A DNA stretch of 50,791 nt, from the NCBI GenBank assembly GCA_018812265.1, contig JAHJDG010000045.1, forward strand, positions 1 to 50,791, written 5' to 3'. The position numbers were made by a program, and so were the translations under genes. This DNA is from a bacterium (GTDB lineage Bacteria; Electryoneota; RPQS01). The notes beneath the pieces are model-generated. The model ran no database searches, was not told the DNA's origin, and saw only the letters and a list, made by a program, of their open reading frames with translations. Shown here in pieces: positions 15,104 to 24,010 of the stretch (its first letter is position 1; each line of letters starts with the position of its first letter).

Positions 15104-16555
15104 ATGTCGCAAATCAACCTGCTAGGATATGAAACTCGCGTCAGCGAGGAACATTCGGTGGCAGTGGAGGTACAGCAGATAGCCGACCTCGACAGGCAGC
15201 TACTCGACCGTTTTCGTAACCGGTTAAGTATAGAGGGTGACCTAACACGGCAAATCGTGAGTTTCCAAGCGAACAAGGAGCGCCCACGATATAGATGGTT
15301 CAAATATAAAGAGGCGTTTTCGGTTTCGCTGGTTGACTATCTGTTGCGGCGCTTCTCCATCAAGAATGGAGTGGTGTTGGATCCTTTTGCCGGAATGGGT
15401 ACCACTCTTTTTGCAGTTGGTAACCACGGCATTGAATGTCATGGAATTGAACTGCTCCCAATCGGACAAGAGATCATCGAGAGCAGGCTTCTCTTGGAAA
15501 AGGGGCTGTCATCGGAAGAACTTGATTTGATTGATAAGTGGAGCCGCACCAAACCATGGAGACACTCGAAGGCGCGGGCCACCCTTTCAGAACTACGCAT
15601 TACAAAGGGAGCTTATCCTCCCGAGACTATTGCAGCCATTGAGCGAGTACTAGCCGCCGCCCAATCACAAGGTCAGCGGTTACAACGCGTTCTCAGATTT
15701 GCCTTGCTGTGCGTACTGGAGAATGTCAGCTACACACGCAAGGATGGACAGTATTTACGCTGGGATTATCGATCAGGTCGTCGCCAAGGGAACAAGCCCT
15801 TTGACAAGGGTGTCGTGGCAGGTTTTGATGAGGCGTATAGCCGCAAGCTGGTCGAGATCATGGATGACATCGCATACAGAGGCGGTTGCCGAGAGCTTTT
15901 TGAGTCGAAGATGACTGAGCCGCATGTGCGGCTCATGCACGGCTCATGTCTTGAGATCATGCCTACACTCGGCTCCGGAACATATTCTGCCGTTATAACT
16001 TCCCCGCCATATTGCAATCGTTATGATTACACTCGAACCTATGCCCTAGAATTGGCACTGCTCGGTATCGGCGAGCAGGAGTTGATGGCTCTCCGCCAGC
16101 AAATGCTAACCTGTACTGTAGAAAACAGAGCCAAGGACCTGATGACTAACTCTGCGTGGCAGATGGCGATTCGGGCGACAGATGAACAGCCCCTGCTACA
16201 GGCCATACTCGCCTATCTCGATGCTCAGCGCATACAAGGACGTCTTAATAACAGTGGCATTCCCCGCATGGTGAGGGGATACTTTTATGAGATGGCATGT
16301 GTAATCGCCGAGTGCGCACGACTCTTGGCCGACAGCGGATCAGTGATTATGGTAAACGACAATGTGCGATACGCTGGAGTACCGATTTCCGTTGATCTGA
16401 TCTTGTCGGAAATTGCGCGGGCGTGTGGCCTGGATACAGATGCTATACTCGTCCTCCCCAACGGCAAGGGGAATAGCAGCCAACAAATGGGCGAACATGG
16501 CCGAGAGCCATTACGGAAGTGCGTATACGTTTGGAGGAAGAGCCATGCCCACTAG
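15104..16555 (+). CDS. AvaI-type DNA methyltransferase (predicted CYCGRG)
   Basis: 483 aa from ATG 15104, which has an AGGTG site 5-8 nt upstream; a GTG at 15095 overlapping the previous stop is the alternative. The SAM-binding motif [17 protein letters not shown] (about 85-101) precedes the catalytic [20 protein letters not shown] (about 295), so motif order is opposite to the upstream enzyme. Length and motifs fit the M.AvaI-like amino-methyltransferases, probably N4-cytosine. Its end overlaps the AvaI-type endonuclease gene by 11 bp, so it is the protective partner. Assignment to CYCGRG rests on the endonuclease next door. Confidence 0.82.
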   Translation: MSQINLLGYETRVSEEHSVAVEVQQIADLDRQLLDRFRNRLSIEGDLTRQIVSFQANKERPRYRWFKYKEAFSVSLVDYLLRRFSIKNGVVLDPFAGMGTTLFAVGNHGIECHGIELLPIGQEIIESRLLLEKGLSSEELDLIDKWSRTKPWRHSKARATLSELRITKGAYPPETIAAIERVLAAAQSQGQRLQRVLRFALLCVLENVSYTRKDGQYLRWDYRSGRRQGNKPFDKGVVAGFDEAYSRKLVEIMDDIAYRGGCRELFESKMTEPHVRLMHGSCLEIMPTLGSGTYSAVITSPPYCNRYDYTRTYALELALLGIGEQELMALRQQMLTCTVENRAKDLMTNSAWQMAIRATDEQPLLQAILAYLDAQRIQGRLNNSGIPRMVRGYFYEMACVIAECARLLADSGSVIMVNDNVRYAGVPISVDLILSEIARACGLDTDAILVLPNGKGNSSQQMGEHGREPLRKCVYVWRKSHAH

Positions 16556-17507
16556 GCGACCAGCATTCGCGAATCATCTGAAGACCAGCAGAGATTTGAT
16601 CACATCTTACGAAGAGGTCCGCGCAGGGTTTGTGGCCTTGGCCTTGGAACGAAATCGGCGAGCGACTCCATACGTCGAAGAAGCCCGCGCACTCAAGACA
16701 GCTGCTGAGACAGCTAATGGTCCTGGAGATCTGCTGAAAATGAAAGCCATCAGGGCGGCCTTGGTCACTGCCGCTGGTGTATCCGACAAGGCAGCAAACC
16801 ATCTGACGGATAAAGATAAGACGGACGCAATAAAGGAGCTGATTGTTAACTTTCTTGAACCGGCTGGCGCCAAGTTTGTTGAGGAACTTGTGTTCAGGTT
16901 TCTCCTCACGCGAGGTGACACTTTGGGCGGCTCAATGCGAAACATCGGCGGGGCGTTGGCACAGCGGAGGCTAACTCGTGCCGTCATTGCCGCGCTCTCT
17001 ATTGGTGGGATAGCCTATTCGTGGCTGGATACCAGAACCGACAAGTGGATTAAGGCATCGGAGGACGATTCCGACATCGAAATGTATCTCCGCGCGCCTC
17101 ATTGGAAGCGTTCGGACGGTGAATCGAGAATCATACAGTATAATTTGACTGTGCCCATTGTTGGCAACAACGTTGATCTTTGTCTCCTGAAGGGAACCAC
17201 ACAGGATCTGAAGAAAGCTGTATCTGACCCTCAGGCGTATGTCGCCTTTGGGGAGCTTAAGGGAGGAATTGATCCTGCAGGAGCTGACGAGCACTGGAAA
17301 ACAGCTCGCTCGGCACTGAACCGAATCAGAGAAGCCTTCGATAAGCTCAAACTGTACCCGATGACCTTTTTCGTCGGTGCGGCAATCGAGAAGCGTATGG
17401 CTGAAGAGATATGGATCGATCTGAAGAAAGGTAAACTTAGCAATGCTGCAAATCTGACAGGGTCAAAACAGCTATCATCTCTGTGTAATTGGCTCATTAG
17501 CCTTTGA
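16545..17507 (+). CDS. type II restriction endonuclease, AvaI/BsoBI family (predicted C^YCGRG)
   Basis: 320 aa from ATG 16545 (GGAGGAAGAGCC upstream; earlier in-frame ATGs lie inside the methyltransferase). From memory of AvaI and BsoBI the whole length matches, beginning with [20 protein letters not shown] and including [20 protein letters not shown]. The BsoBI catalytic residues have counterparts with the expected spacing: D211 (NVDLCL), E237 and K239 (GELKGG), and H250 (GADEHW, 11 residues after the Lys as in BsoBI D212/E240/K242/H253). AvaI and BsoBI cut CYCGRG. Overlaps its methyltransferase by 11 bp. Mildly AT-richer than host genes, so probably acquired as a unit. Confidence 0.9.
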   Translation: MPTRRPAFANHLKTSRDLITSYEEVRAGFVALALERNRRATPYVEEARALKTAAETANGPGDLLKMKAIRAALVTAAGVSDKAANHLTDKDKTDAIKELIVNFLEPAGAKFVEELVFRFLLTRGDTLGGSMRNIGGALAQRRLTRAVIAALSIGGIAYSWLDTRTDKWIKASEDDSDIEMYLRAPHWKRSDGESRIIQYNLTVPIVGNNVDLCLLKGTTQDLKKAVSDPQAYVAFGELKGGIDPAGADEHWKTARSALNRIREAFDKLKLYPMTFFVGAAIEKRMAEEIWIDLKKGKLSNAANLTGSKQLSSLCNWLISL

Positions 17508-17547
17508 TTCAATCAACCATTTCATACATCCTGGATCTTCTTCGATA

Positions 17548-18552
17548 ATGAACCGTCTTCTCATCACCGGCGGGGCCGGGTTTATCGGCTCCAACTTCGT
17601 TCACTATATGCTGCGCAGATACCCGCAGCTCGAGATCGTCAATCTCGATGCGCTCACCTACGCAGGCAATCTCGCCAATCTCGCGGATATCGAGAAAGAT
17701 CCCCGCTACACGTTTGTCAAGGGCAACATCTGCAACCTGGATGACGTGCGGAAGGCGATGGCGGGCTGCGATGCGGTGGTGAACTTCGCCGCCGAAACCC
17801 ACGTGGATCGCTCGATTCACGAGGGCGGAGTGTTCGTCGAGACCGACGTGCGCGGCGTGTTCGTGCTCTGCGAAGAAGCGCGACGGCAAAAAGTCAAACG
17901 CTTCCTGCACATCTCCACCGACGAAGTGTACGGCTCACGGCTGACCGGTTTCTTCAGGGAAACCGCCCGCCTGAATCCGTCCTCGCCGTATTCCTCCGCC
18001 AAGGCCGGAGGCGAGCTGCTGGCGCGTTCGTACTACGTCACCTACAAGCTGCCGGTTCTGGTGACGCGCTCCTCCAACAACTACGGCCCGTTTCAGTATC
18101 CCGAAAAACTCATCCCGCTCTTCATCACCAATCTGATCGAGAACAAACCGGTTCCCGTGTACGGCGACGGCAAGCAGGTGCGCGACTGGCTGTACGTCGA
18201 GGATCAGTGCGACGCGCTCGATCTGGTGCTGCAAAAAGGCCGCGTGGGACACGTTTATAACGTCGGCTCGCATCAGGAGAAGTTCAATATTGACGTAACG
18301 CGCGCGCTTCTCAAGTTGCTCGATAAGAGCGAGGATCTCATCAGCTACGTCACCGATCGTCCCGGCCACGACCGCCGCTACGCGGTGGATACGGCCAAAA
18401 TCGAGCGGCTTGGCTGGCGACCCCGTCACGATTTCGAGACGGGATTGAAGAAGACCGTAAGTTGGTACGTGCAGAACGAAGATTGGTGGCGGGCCATCAA
18501 GCAGAAGCAAACCGACTACCAGGCGTGGATCGAGAAGCATTATGGAAAGTAA
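17548..18552 (+). CDS. rmlB: dTDP-glucose 4,6-dehydratase
   Basis: 334 aa extended short-chain dehydrogenase. LLITGGAGFIGSNFVHYM binds NAD. NFAAETHVDRSI, ISTDEVYGS and the YxxxK in SPYSSAKAGGE are diagnostic, as is TRSSNNYGPFQYPEKLIP. It converts dTDP-glucose to dTDP-4-keto-6-deoxyglucose, the second rhamnose step. It closes the split rml cluster, 40 bp after the AvaI-type endonuclease, and is followed by a hairpin terminator at 18558-18577. Confidence 0.95.
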   Translation: MNRLLITGGAGFIGSNFVHYMLRRYPQLEIVNLDALTYAGNLANLADIEKDPRYTFVKGNICNLDDVRKAMAGCDAVVNFAAETHVDRSIHEGGVFVETDVRGVFVLCEEARRQKVKRFLHISTDEVYGSRLTGFFRETARLNPSSPYSSAKAGGELLARSYYVTYKLPVLVTRSSNNYGPFQYPEKLIPLFITNLIENKPVPVYGDGKQVRDWLYVEDQCDALDLVLQKGRVGHVYNVGSHQEKFNIDVTRALLKLLDKSEDLISYVTDRPGHDRRYAVDTAKIERLGWRPRHDFETGLKKTVSWYVQNEDWWRAIKQKQTDYQAWIEKHYGK

Positions 18553-18557
18553 CCGGC

Positions 18558-18577
18558 GGGCGCAGAATCATGCGCCC
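18558..18577 (+). terminator. hairpin terminator after rmlB
   Basis: GGGCGCA-GAATCA-TGCGCCC, a 7-bp GC-rich stem followed by TTCATTTTC, 5 bp after the rmlB stop. It would end the rml transcript and separates it from the penicillin-acylase gene. Confidence 0.6.
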
Positions 18578-18601
18578 TTCATTTTCACCATCGGGCAAGC
18601 G

Positions 18602-20746
18602 ATGAGACAACACATAGATATTTTCGCTGTGCGACTCCGACTAAGTCTGTGGATTGTGATGCTCTTCTTCGCATGCGTGGTGCGTGCCCAGGACGTCACG
18701 CTTCCCGCCCCTGACGGCACCACCGTCACCATCCATCGCGACAGCTACGGTGTTCCCCACGTCACCGGAACGACCGAAGCCGGAGTGTTCTTCGGTCAGG
18801 GATTCGCCTGCGCCGAGGATCGCCTGTTCCAGATGGAGACCTATCGCCGGGCCGCTGAAGGCAAACTGTGCGAGTGGTATGGCTCCGCCTACTTGATCCT
18901 CGATCAGGAAATCCGCCGCCTGTTCTACACGCCCGCCGAGCGCGAATCACTCTTTACCGCGCTGCCCGCAGAAATCCAAGCCATGTTCAACGCCTATGCC
19001 GCCGGAGTGAATGCGTATCTTGATTCGATGGCCGCCGATCCCGCCCGCTATCGGCCCTATGAGTTCCAAGAGTATTCGATGGAGACTCCCTGGACCTCCC
19101 TCAAGAGCGTGGCCGTCTCGCAGTTTATCATCGGTGCGTTCGGTCAATTCGGCGGTTACGAGCTCACTCGCCTCCGCGAGCTTCAGCAGAATGGTCAGGC
19201 GTGGTTCGATCAATATCGGCCCATCAACGATCCATCCGCCCCCGTCACGCTCCACGACGGCCCGCCCGCCCCTGCGCGCGAATGGCGCTACTCGGGAATG
19301 CGCGTTCGCCCGGAAGTGAGCCGCGAGCTGGAGACCCGCCAAGCGGAAGTCGAGCGACTCTTCCATGAAATCGGCATTCCCACGAGCTTGGGAAGTTTTG
19401 CGACCTTGATCGCCGAGTCCAAGTCCGCCACCGGCAACGTCCTCGCGCTCGGTTGTCCACAAATGGGCGCGCCGCAACTCGGACAAGCCAACACCGTTCA
19501 CGAAGTGGAGCTTCAATGTCCGATGTTCCACGTCGGCGGGATGACACTGGCCGGAACTCCCGGAGTCATCATCGGCCGCAACGAGCATCTCACCTGGACG
19601 CTCACCAGCGGTATCAGCGACAACACCGATCTCTATATTGACTCTACCGAGAGCGCCGCGTATTCCCGCTACTGGCATAGCGGCACATGGCATGATTTCG
19701 AGGTTATCACCGACACGATCTACGTTCGCAACTCCAGCCCGAACATCTTCACACACTATCGCACGATCCACGGACCCGTCAGCGGTGACGACCTGACGAA
19801 TCATCAGACGTTCTCGCTCAAATGGACGTTCCGTGGCCGGGAACTCGACATGGCGCGGGCTGCGCTTGCGATGAGCCGCGCCCAAACGCTCGCCGAGTTT
19901 GAGACCGCTATCGCACTCAATCCGATGTCCTTCAATGTCTTCTGCGCGACCGATGAGGGCGAGCTCGGTTTCTGGCACATCGGCAAATATCAGGATCGTG
20001 AGGACGGCGTGGATCCAAGGCTTCCGCATCGCGGCGACGGCAGCGAAGAATGGCACGGCTTCATTCCCTTCGAGAATCTGCCGCACGGAACGCATCTCGA
20101 TCAGGACTACTACGTGAACTGGAACAACAAACCCGTGAGCTGGTGGAACAACGGCGATAACGTTCCGTGGGTGGGCTGGAATCCGGTCATGAACATTGAT
20201 AACTACGTGGCTCCCATCGTGAGCTTCACCTACGACAATCTGAAACACGTGCCCGAGCAGATCAGCGATCACGGTTCCTATCAGCAGGCGATGGAATTCG
20301 CGCTGCCCGTTTGGCAGGATGAGAACATCGCTCCGCCCGGTCAGAGTGCATTCCGCGACAGCGAGGGTAACTGGAGTCCGCACGCCGCCGACCAGTGGCC
20401 GCTCCATCAGGCGTGGCAGTTCAAGGACATGGAATTCGCCGCGCCGTCGTCTGTCGAACCGGGCAGCGACGCATCCCTCTTGCGGGACGTGCGATTCGAT
20501 CCGCCCTATCCCAATCCGTTTAATCCCTGCACTACTCTCTCGTTCACGCTTCCCGTTCCCGCGCGTGTCAAGCTGACCGTATACGATCTTCACGGCCGGT
20601 TGGTTCGTGTGCTTGCGGATCGGGAATTTTCTATCGGTGAACATTCCATCGCGCTCGATGCCGGCGCGCTGCCTTCCGGACTCTACTTCGTTCGTCTCTC
20701 CGCGGACGGCCACACCGCCGCTCACAAACTCCTGCTGCTGAAATAA
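18602..20746 (+). CDS. penicillin acylase-family hydrolase with T9SS sorting domain
   Basis: 714 aa. The ATG at 18602 gives a signal peptide (LRLSLWIVMLFFACVVRAQ). The alpha-like part has HRDSYGVPHVTGTTEAGVFF and DRLFQMETYRRAAEGKL. S265 in GSFATLIAESKSATGN aligns with the N-terminal nucleophile serine of the beta chain (canonical GSNNWV...SGKTASG), and GTPGVIIGRNEHLTWTLT follows, so self-cleaving Ntn-hydrolase chemistry on an amide (beta-lactam side chain, N-acyl-homoserine lactone or other acyl amide) is expected. The last ~80 residues (YPNPFNPCTTLSFTLP ... HKLLLLK) are a T9SS type A sorting domain, so it is exported to the surface or medium. Substrate unknown. Confidence 0.88.
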   Translation: MRQHIDIFAVRLRLSLWIVMLFFACVVRAQDVTLPAPDGTTVTIHRDSYGVPHVTGTTEAGVFFGQGFACAEDRLFQMETYRRAAEGKLCEWYGSAYLILDQEIRRLFYTPAERESLFTALPAEIQAMFNAYAAGVNAYLDSMAADPARYRPYEFQEYSMETPWTSLKSVAVSQFIIGAFGQFGGYELTRLRELQQNGQAWFDQYRPINDPSAPVTLHDGPPAPAREWRYSGMRVRPEVSRELETRQAEVERLFHEIGIPTSLGSFATLIAESKSATGNVLALGCPQMGAPQLGQANTVHEVELQCPMFHVGGMTLAGTPGVIIGRNEHLTWTLTSGISDNTDLYIDSTESAAYSRYWHSGTWHDFEVITDTIYVRNSSPNIFTHYRTIHGPVSGDDLTNHQTFSLKWTFRGRELDMARAALAMSRAQTLAEFETAIALNPMSFNVFCATDEGELGFWHIGKYQDREDGVDPRLPHRGDGSEEWHGFIPFENLPHGTHLDQDYYVNWNNKPVSWWNNGDNVPWVGWNPVMNIDNYVAPIVSFTYDNLKHVPEQISDHGSYQQAMEFALPVWQDENIAPPGQSAFRDSEGNWSPHAADQWPLHQAWQFKDMEFAAPSSVEPGSDASLLRDVRFDPPYPNPFNPCTTLSFTLPVPARVKLTVYDLHGRLVRVLADREFSIGEHSIALDAGALPSGLYFVRLSADGHTAAHKLLLLK

Positions 20747-20786
20747 CCTTCTTGTCGTTTCACACGGCGGGTGTTCTTCGCAAACA

Positions 20787-20817
20787 AGAAGGGCATGAGA
20801 TCGTCTCGCGCCCTTCT
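20787..20817 (+). terminator. hairpin after the penicillin-acylase gene
   Basis: AGAAGGGC ... GCCCTTCT (8-bp stem) with an inner GAGA-TCG-TCTC helix, 41 bp after the stop. No T-run follows; either a terminator or a stabilising 3' hairpin. Confidence 0.45.
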
Positions 20818-20887
20818 GGCAATTGCCGATGCCTGAATCCACTGTGCATCAGGATACGTAGTTATTTATTATTTAATTATGTTGCTA

Positions 20888-20916
20888 TTGACAATCATCG
20901 AGCTTTTCGGTAAAAT
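20888..20916 (+). promoter_or_regulatory. sigma-70 promoter for the lipoprotein gene
   Basis: TTGACA, exactly 17 nt, then TAAAAT, in an AT-rich stretch 112 bp upstream of the ATG at 21028. Confidence 0.65.
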
Positions 20917-21027
20917 ATGACAATGTCACAGTTCTGCCATTCACGGCATCAACGCCTACAGATATGCGACACCGGAACCAATGTCCAACAACCTTGCTCG
21001 ATGGCAAAAAATCGTGTGGAGGCTCTC

Positions 21028-21645
21028 ATGAAATACACCGTCTTACTCTTGCTCTCGGTGCTTGCCCTGTTGCTTGGCTGCGCGGATGAGGACAAGAATG
21101 AAACCCCACCGCCCGTCTGCTATCTCAATGATTACGTACCCTTCGAACTGAATAACTGGTGGCGGTACATCTCTACGCACTGGGGTGGCGGTCCTACCGA
21201 GGTGGACACGTCTCTCAATATCATTGACAGCACCGCTGTAGTCTTGGGAGGGGTTACGGCCTACCGGCTGAAGGACATTGATCCCGACCTGACGGAGTAT
21301 ACCTGGCTGGTAGTCGTCAACAACGAACTTCGAATGTACGAGACGCTGCCGCACGACACCGCCGGCTACTACATCTTCCTCAGATGTCCCTTCAACGTCG
21401 GTTCGACCTGGCCCTACTATTCCCGTCCGATCTTCGGCCAGACGATCATGGCTACGCTGGTTGACAACAACGCTACGATTACGGTTCCGGCCGGCACCTT
21501 CCACAATTGCCTGCACGTCGCGGTGTCGCCGTACTTCCACGCCTACTTTGCCGCCAATATCGGTCTACTTCGCGGCGCCAACGCCTACCCGGACAGTTCA
21601 GCGGGAGTGGATGACCAGCTTCTTTCCTACTACGTGGCTCCGTAG
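21028..21645 (+). CDS. lipoprotein of unknown function
   Basis: 205 aa from ATG 21028, chosen for its GTGGAGG site and because it starts a classic lipoprotein signal (MKYTVLLLLSVLALLLGC, lipobox LLGC). The mature part has aromatic motifs such as PFELNNWWRYI and VGSTWPY and a VPAGTFHNCLHV segment, as in secreted beta-rich proteins of FCB-group genomes that monitor or bind unknown ligands. No sorting domain. It has its own promoter at 20888-20916 and ends at the bidirectional terminator 21734-21765. Function unknown. Confidence 0.75.
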   Translation: MKYTVLLLLSVLALLLGCADEDKNETPPPVCYLNDYVPFELNNWWRYISTHWGGGPTEVDTSLNIIDSTAVVLGGVTAYRLKDIDPDLTEYTWLVVVNNELRMYETLPHDTAGYYIFLRCPFNVGSTWPYYSRPIFGQTIMATLVDNNATITVPAGTFHNCLHVAVSPYFHAYFAANIGLLRGANAYPDSSAGVDDQLLSYYVAP

Positions 21646-21733
21646 GAGTATTCGCACCTCCGCGGTTGCGCTGGTAGGTATTGGATGAAGCGCACGCGGC
21701 TGGAATCTCGGCAAGTCTACTACGCCAAGAAAA

Positions 21734-21765
21734 CAGGAAGGGCGCACATCGGTGCGCCCTTCCTG
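21734..21765. terminator. bidirectional hairpin terminator
   Basis: CAGGAAGGGCGCAC-ATCG-GTGCGCCCTTCCTG, a perfect 14-bp stem between the convergent lipoprotein gene (plus) and cysK (minus). Confidence 0.75.
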
Positions 21766-21792
21766 CTATCGAAAGAATCGGGAGGAATAGTC

Positions 21793-22710
21793 TCACGCAT
21801 TCCATAGGTTCTCGAGCGACAGATACCGTTCCCCGGTGTCGTAGGAGAACGTGAGCACGCGGCTGCCGGGAGCCATTTCTCTCGATTTATTGGCCACCGC
21901 CGCCAGCGCCGCTCCCGAGGAAATTCCCACCAAGATCCCCTCTTCCCTCGCCATCCGCCGCGTAAAGTCGAAGGTTTCTTCATTGGTCACCTGAATCACT
22001 CCGTCCAACACCTCCACGTGGAGATTCTTGGGAACGAATCCCGCGCCGATCCCTTGAATCGGATGCGGCGAAGGAGCTCCGCCACTGATTATGGGCGAGG
22101 CGGCCGGCTCCACGGCAAAGACCTTGAGCTTCGGAAACCTTTTTTTCAGTACTTCGCCACATCCTGATATATGCCCCCCCGTGCCGACGCCGGTGATCAG
22201 ATAATCGAATCCCTCAGGAAAGTCGCGAAGAATCTCCTGCGCCGTGAAGTTCACGTGCGCCGCGATGTTGGCTTCGTTCTCGAATTGCTGCGGCATCCAT
22301 GCGTTCGGAAGTTGCGTGAGAAGTTCCTCGGCGCGATCAACCGCCCCCCGCATTCCCTTCTCGCGCGGAGTGAGATCCAAACGCGCACCGTATGTAGCCA
22401 TCAGCTTCCGCCGCTCGATGGACATGGACTCCGGCATGACCAGCAGCAGATCGTAGCCTTTCACCGCCGCCACCATCGCCAGACCGATCCCGGTATTCCC
22501 CGAGGTCGGCTCGACAATCATCATCCCCGGCTTGAGAACGCCCTTTCGCTCGGCGTCCTCGATCATCGAGAGCGCGATGCGATCCTTGATGCTGCCGCCG
22601 GGATTGGCGCGCTCGAGCTTGATCCAGACTTCCAGATCCGGACGAAAAAGGCGATTCACCCGCACGTGCGGAGTGTCGCCGATGGTATCAAGAACGGTCT
22701 TCGCCTTCAC
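21793..22710 (-). CDS. cysK: cysteine synthase (O-acetylserine sulfhydrylase)
   Basis: 305 aa from a GTG start ([16 protein letters not shown]) that overlaps the end of cysE by 23 bp; the longer upstream frame lies inside cysE and lacks family similarity. PLP lysine K42 is in [17 protein letters not shown], the substrate loop is [14 protein letters not shown], and the phosphate-binding GTGGHISG follows. [10 protein letters not shown] near the C-terminus is also typical. It condenses O-acetylserine from CysE with sulfide to give cysteine. Last gene of the kinase-regulator-cysE-cysK operon. Confidence 0.94.
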   Translation of the reverse strand: MKAKTVLDTIGDTPHVRVNRLFRPDLEVWIKLERANPGGSIKDRIALSMIEDAERKGVLKPGMMIVEPTSGNTGIGLAMVAAVKGYDLLLVMPESMSIERRKLMATYGARLDLTPREKGMRGAVDRAEELLTQLPNAWMPQQFENEANIAAHVNFTAQEILRDFPEGFDYLITGVGTGGHISGCGEVLKKRFPKLKVFAVEPAASPIISGGAPSPHPIQGIGAGFVPKNLHVEVLDGVIQVTNEETFDFTRRMAREEGILVGISSGAALAAVANKSREMAPGSRVLTFSYDTGERYLSLENLWNA

Positions 22711-23527
22711 CGACGTTCCGCAGATGAATTTCGCTCTTGTGGTACACCGTGGAATAGGGCGGCACGCTGCTCGTGAGCCAGACGTTGCCGCCGACGATGC
22801 TGTCATGTCCGATCACCGTCTGTCCGCCCAGAATGGTGGCGTTGGAATACACCACCGCGTTGTCTTCGATGGTCGGATGACGCTTGCGGCTGGCCTGATC
22901 TTTCACGACACTGAGCGCGCCCAGAGTAACGCCTTGATAGAGTTTGACGCGGTTGCCGATCACGGTGGTTTCGCCCACCACCACGCCCGTGCCGTGGTCA
23001 ATGCAGAAATAGTCTCCGATCGTGGCTCCGGGGTGGATGTCAATGCCGGTGAATTGATGGGCAAGTTCCGTGAGCAGCCGCGGAAACACCGGGACCTTCA
23101 GTTGGTAAAAGCGGTGCGCGATGCGAAAAACGGCAATCCCGTAGAAACCCGGATAGGCGACAACCACCTCCTCGAGACTCTTGGCCGCCGGATCACCGGC
23201 AAAAATCGCTTCGGCGTCTTTGAGCATTTGAGTGAAAACGTCCGGCAGCGAATTCATGAAGTCGTCAATCAGCACCGGAAACGGCCGCGGCAGCTGCTCG
23301 CCGAAGGGAGTCAGAATCTCGGCCAACTGAATCTCCAAGTTCGCCAGGCTCAACGGAACCGACGACACCTTCATGCCGTTCTCTTCCCGGAACTGCGGAA
23401 ACATGAGAGCGAGCGTTGAATGCGCGAAATGCCGCACCAGATGACGGGACGGCAAGGCTCCGTGAGGCACCGATTTGAGACCCTGCAAGCGATTGGCCAA
23501 ACCTTGATAGCGGTCGAAGTGGATCAT
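22688..23527 (-). CDS. cysE: serine O-acetyltransferase
   Basis: 279 aa. The C-terminal left-handed beta-helix has the catalytic region [21 protein letters not shown], then [11 protein letters not shown] and LYQGVTLGA, typical of serine acetyltransferases, with hexapeptide repeats continuing to about residue 265. The N-terminal ~130 residues are the helical oligomerisation part. It makes O-acetylserine from serine and acetyl-CoA, feeding CysK, whose gene overlaps it. It lies 39 bp downstream of a receiver-domain gene, so it is probably co-transcribed with the two-component system. Confidence 0.93.
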   Translation of the reverse strand: MIHFDRYQGLANRLQGLKSVPHGALPSRHLVRHFAHSTLALMFPQFREENGMKVSSVPLSLANLEIQLAEILTPFGEQLPRPFPVLIDDFMNSLPDVFTQMLKDAEAIFAGDPAAKSLEEVVVAYPGFYGIAVFRIAHRFYQLKVPVFPRLLTELAHQFTGIDIHPGATIGDYFCIDHGTGVVVGETTVIGNRVKLYQGVTLGALSVVKDQASRKRHPTIEDNAVVYSNATILGGQTVIGHDSIVGGNVWLTSSVPPYSTVYHKSEIHLRNVGEGEDRS

Positions 23528-23566
23528 GGAATCTCTTGGGGTGGCTCTCGCGAGTCACTCCCTACT

Positions 23567-24010
23567 CTAATTCGGCGGAAGTTGGTGGGCCGTTACGTCC
23601 TTGGGATTGCGCATGCTCTCTCTTGCCACCGCCTCCCAGCGGCGAACGCGTTCGGCCGCCATCTTCACGATCGCCGCCATTTCCTCGAGGTCCTGAAACG
23701 GCTTGATCAGATAATCGCTGGCGCCGTTTTCCACGCACTCGATGGCCTTCTCAATCGTCGTGTAGGCCGTCATCATCACCACCTGCACCGTGGGCCGTGA
23801 CTCGCGGATTTTTTTCAGGAGTTCGATTCCCGTCATCTGCGGCATGTTGATGTCCAGGAGAGCGACGTGGAACTTCTCGATCTGGAGGCGTTCGAGAGCC
23901 GTGGTCGCGTTGTCCGCCGTATGCACGTCGTACCCGCGCAACCGGAAGAACGTTTCCAGCGCTTCGAGGATCTGCGGTTCGTCGTCAACGATGATGATCT
24001 TGTACGCCAT
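23567..24010 (-). CDS. single-domain response regulator
   Basis: 147 aa, a CheY-like receiver with D9/D10, phosphoacceptor D53 (LLDINMPQMTG), T81 and K103 (YLIKPFQD), followed by only a ~25-residue tail and no DNA-binding or enzymatic output domain. It must signal by protein contact or relay. Its ATG overlaps the kinase gene by 26 bp and has a GAGGG site, so it is the kinase's cognate partner. The cysE gene follows after 39 bp. Confidence 0.88.
   Translation of the reverse strand: MAYKIIIVDDEPQILEALETFFRLRGYDVHTADNATTALERLQIEKFHVALLDINMPQMTGIELLKKIRESRPTVQVVMMTAYTTIEKAIECVENGASDYLIKPFQDLEEMAAIVKMAAERVRRWEAVARESMRNPKDVTAHQLPPN

Noticed and set aside
18947-20842. 631-aa minus-strand open frame
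   Set aside because: Antisense shadow of the penicillin-acylase gene caused by GC-rich codon bias; no recognisable domain.
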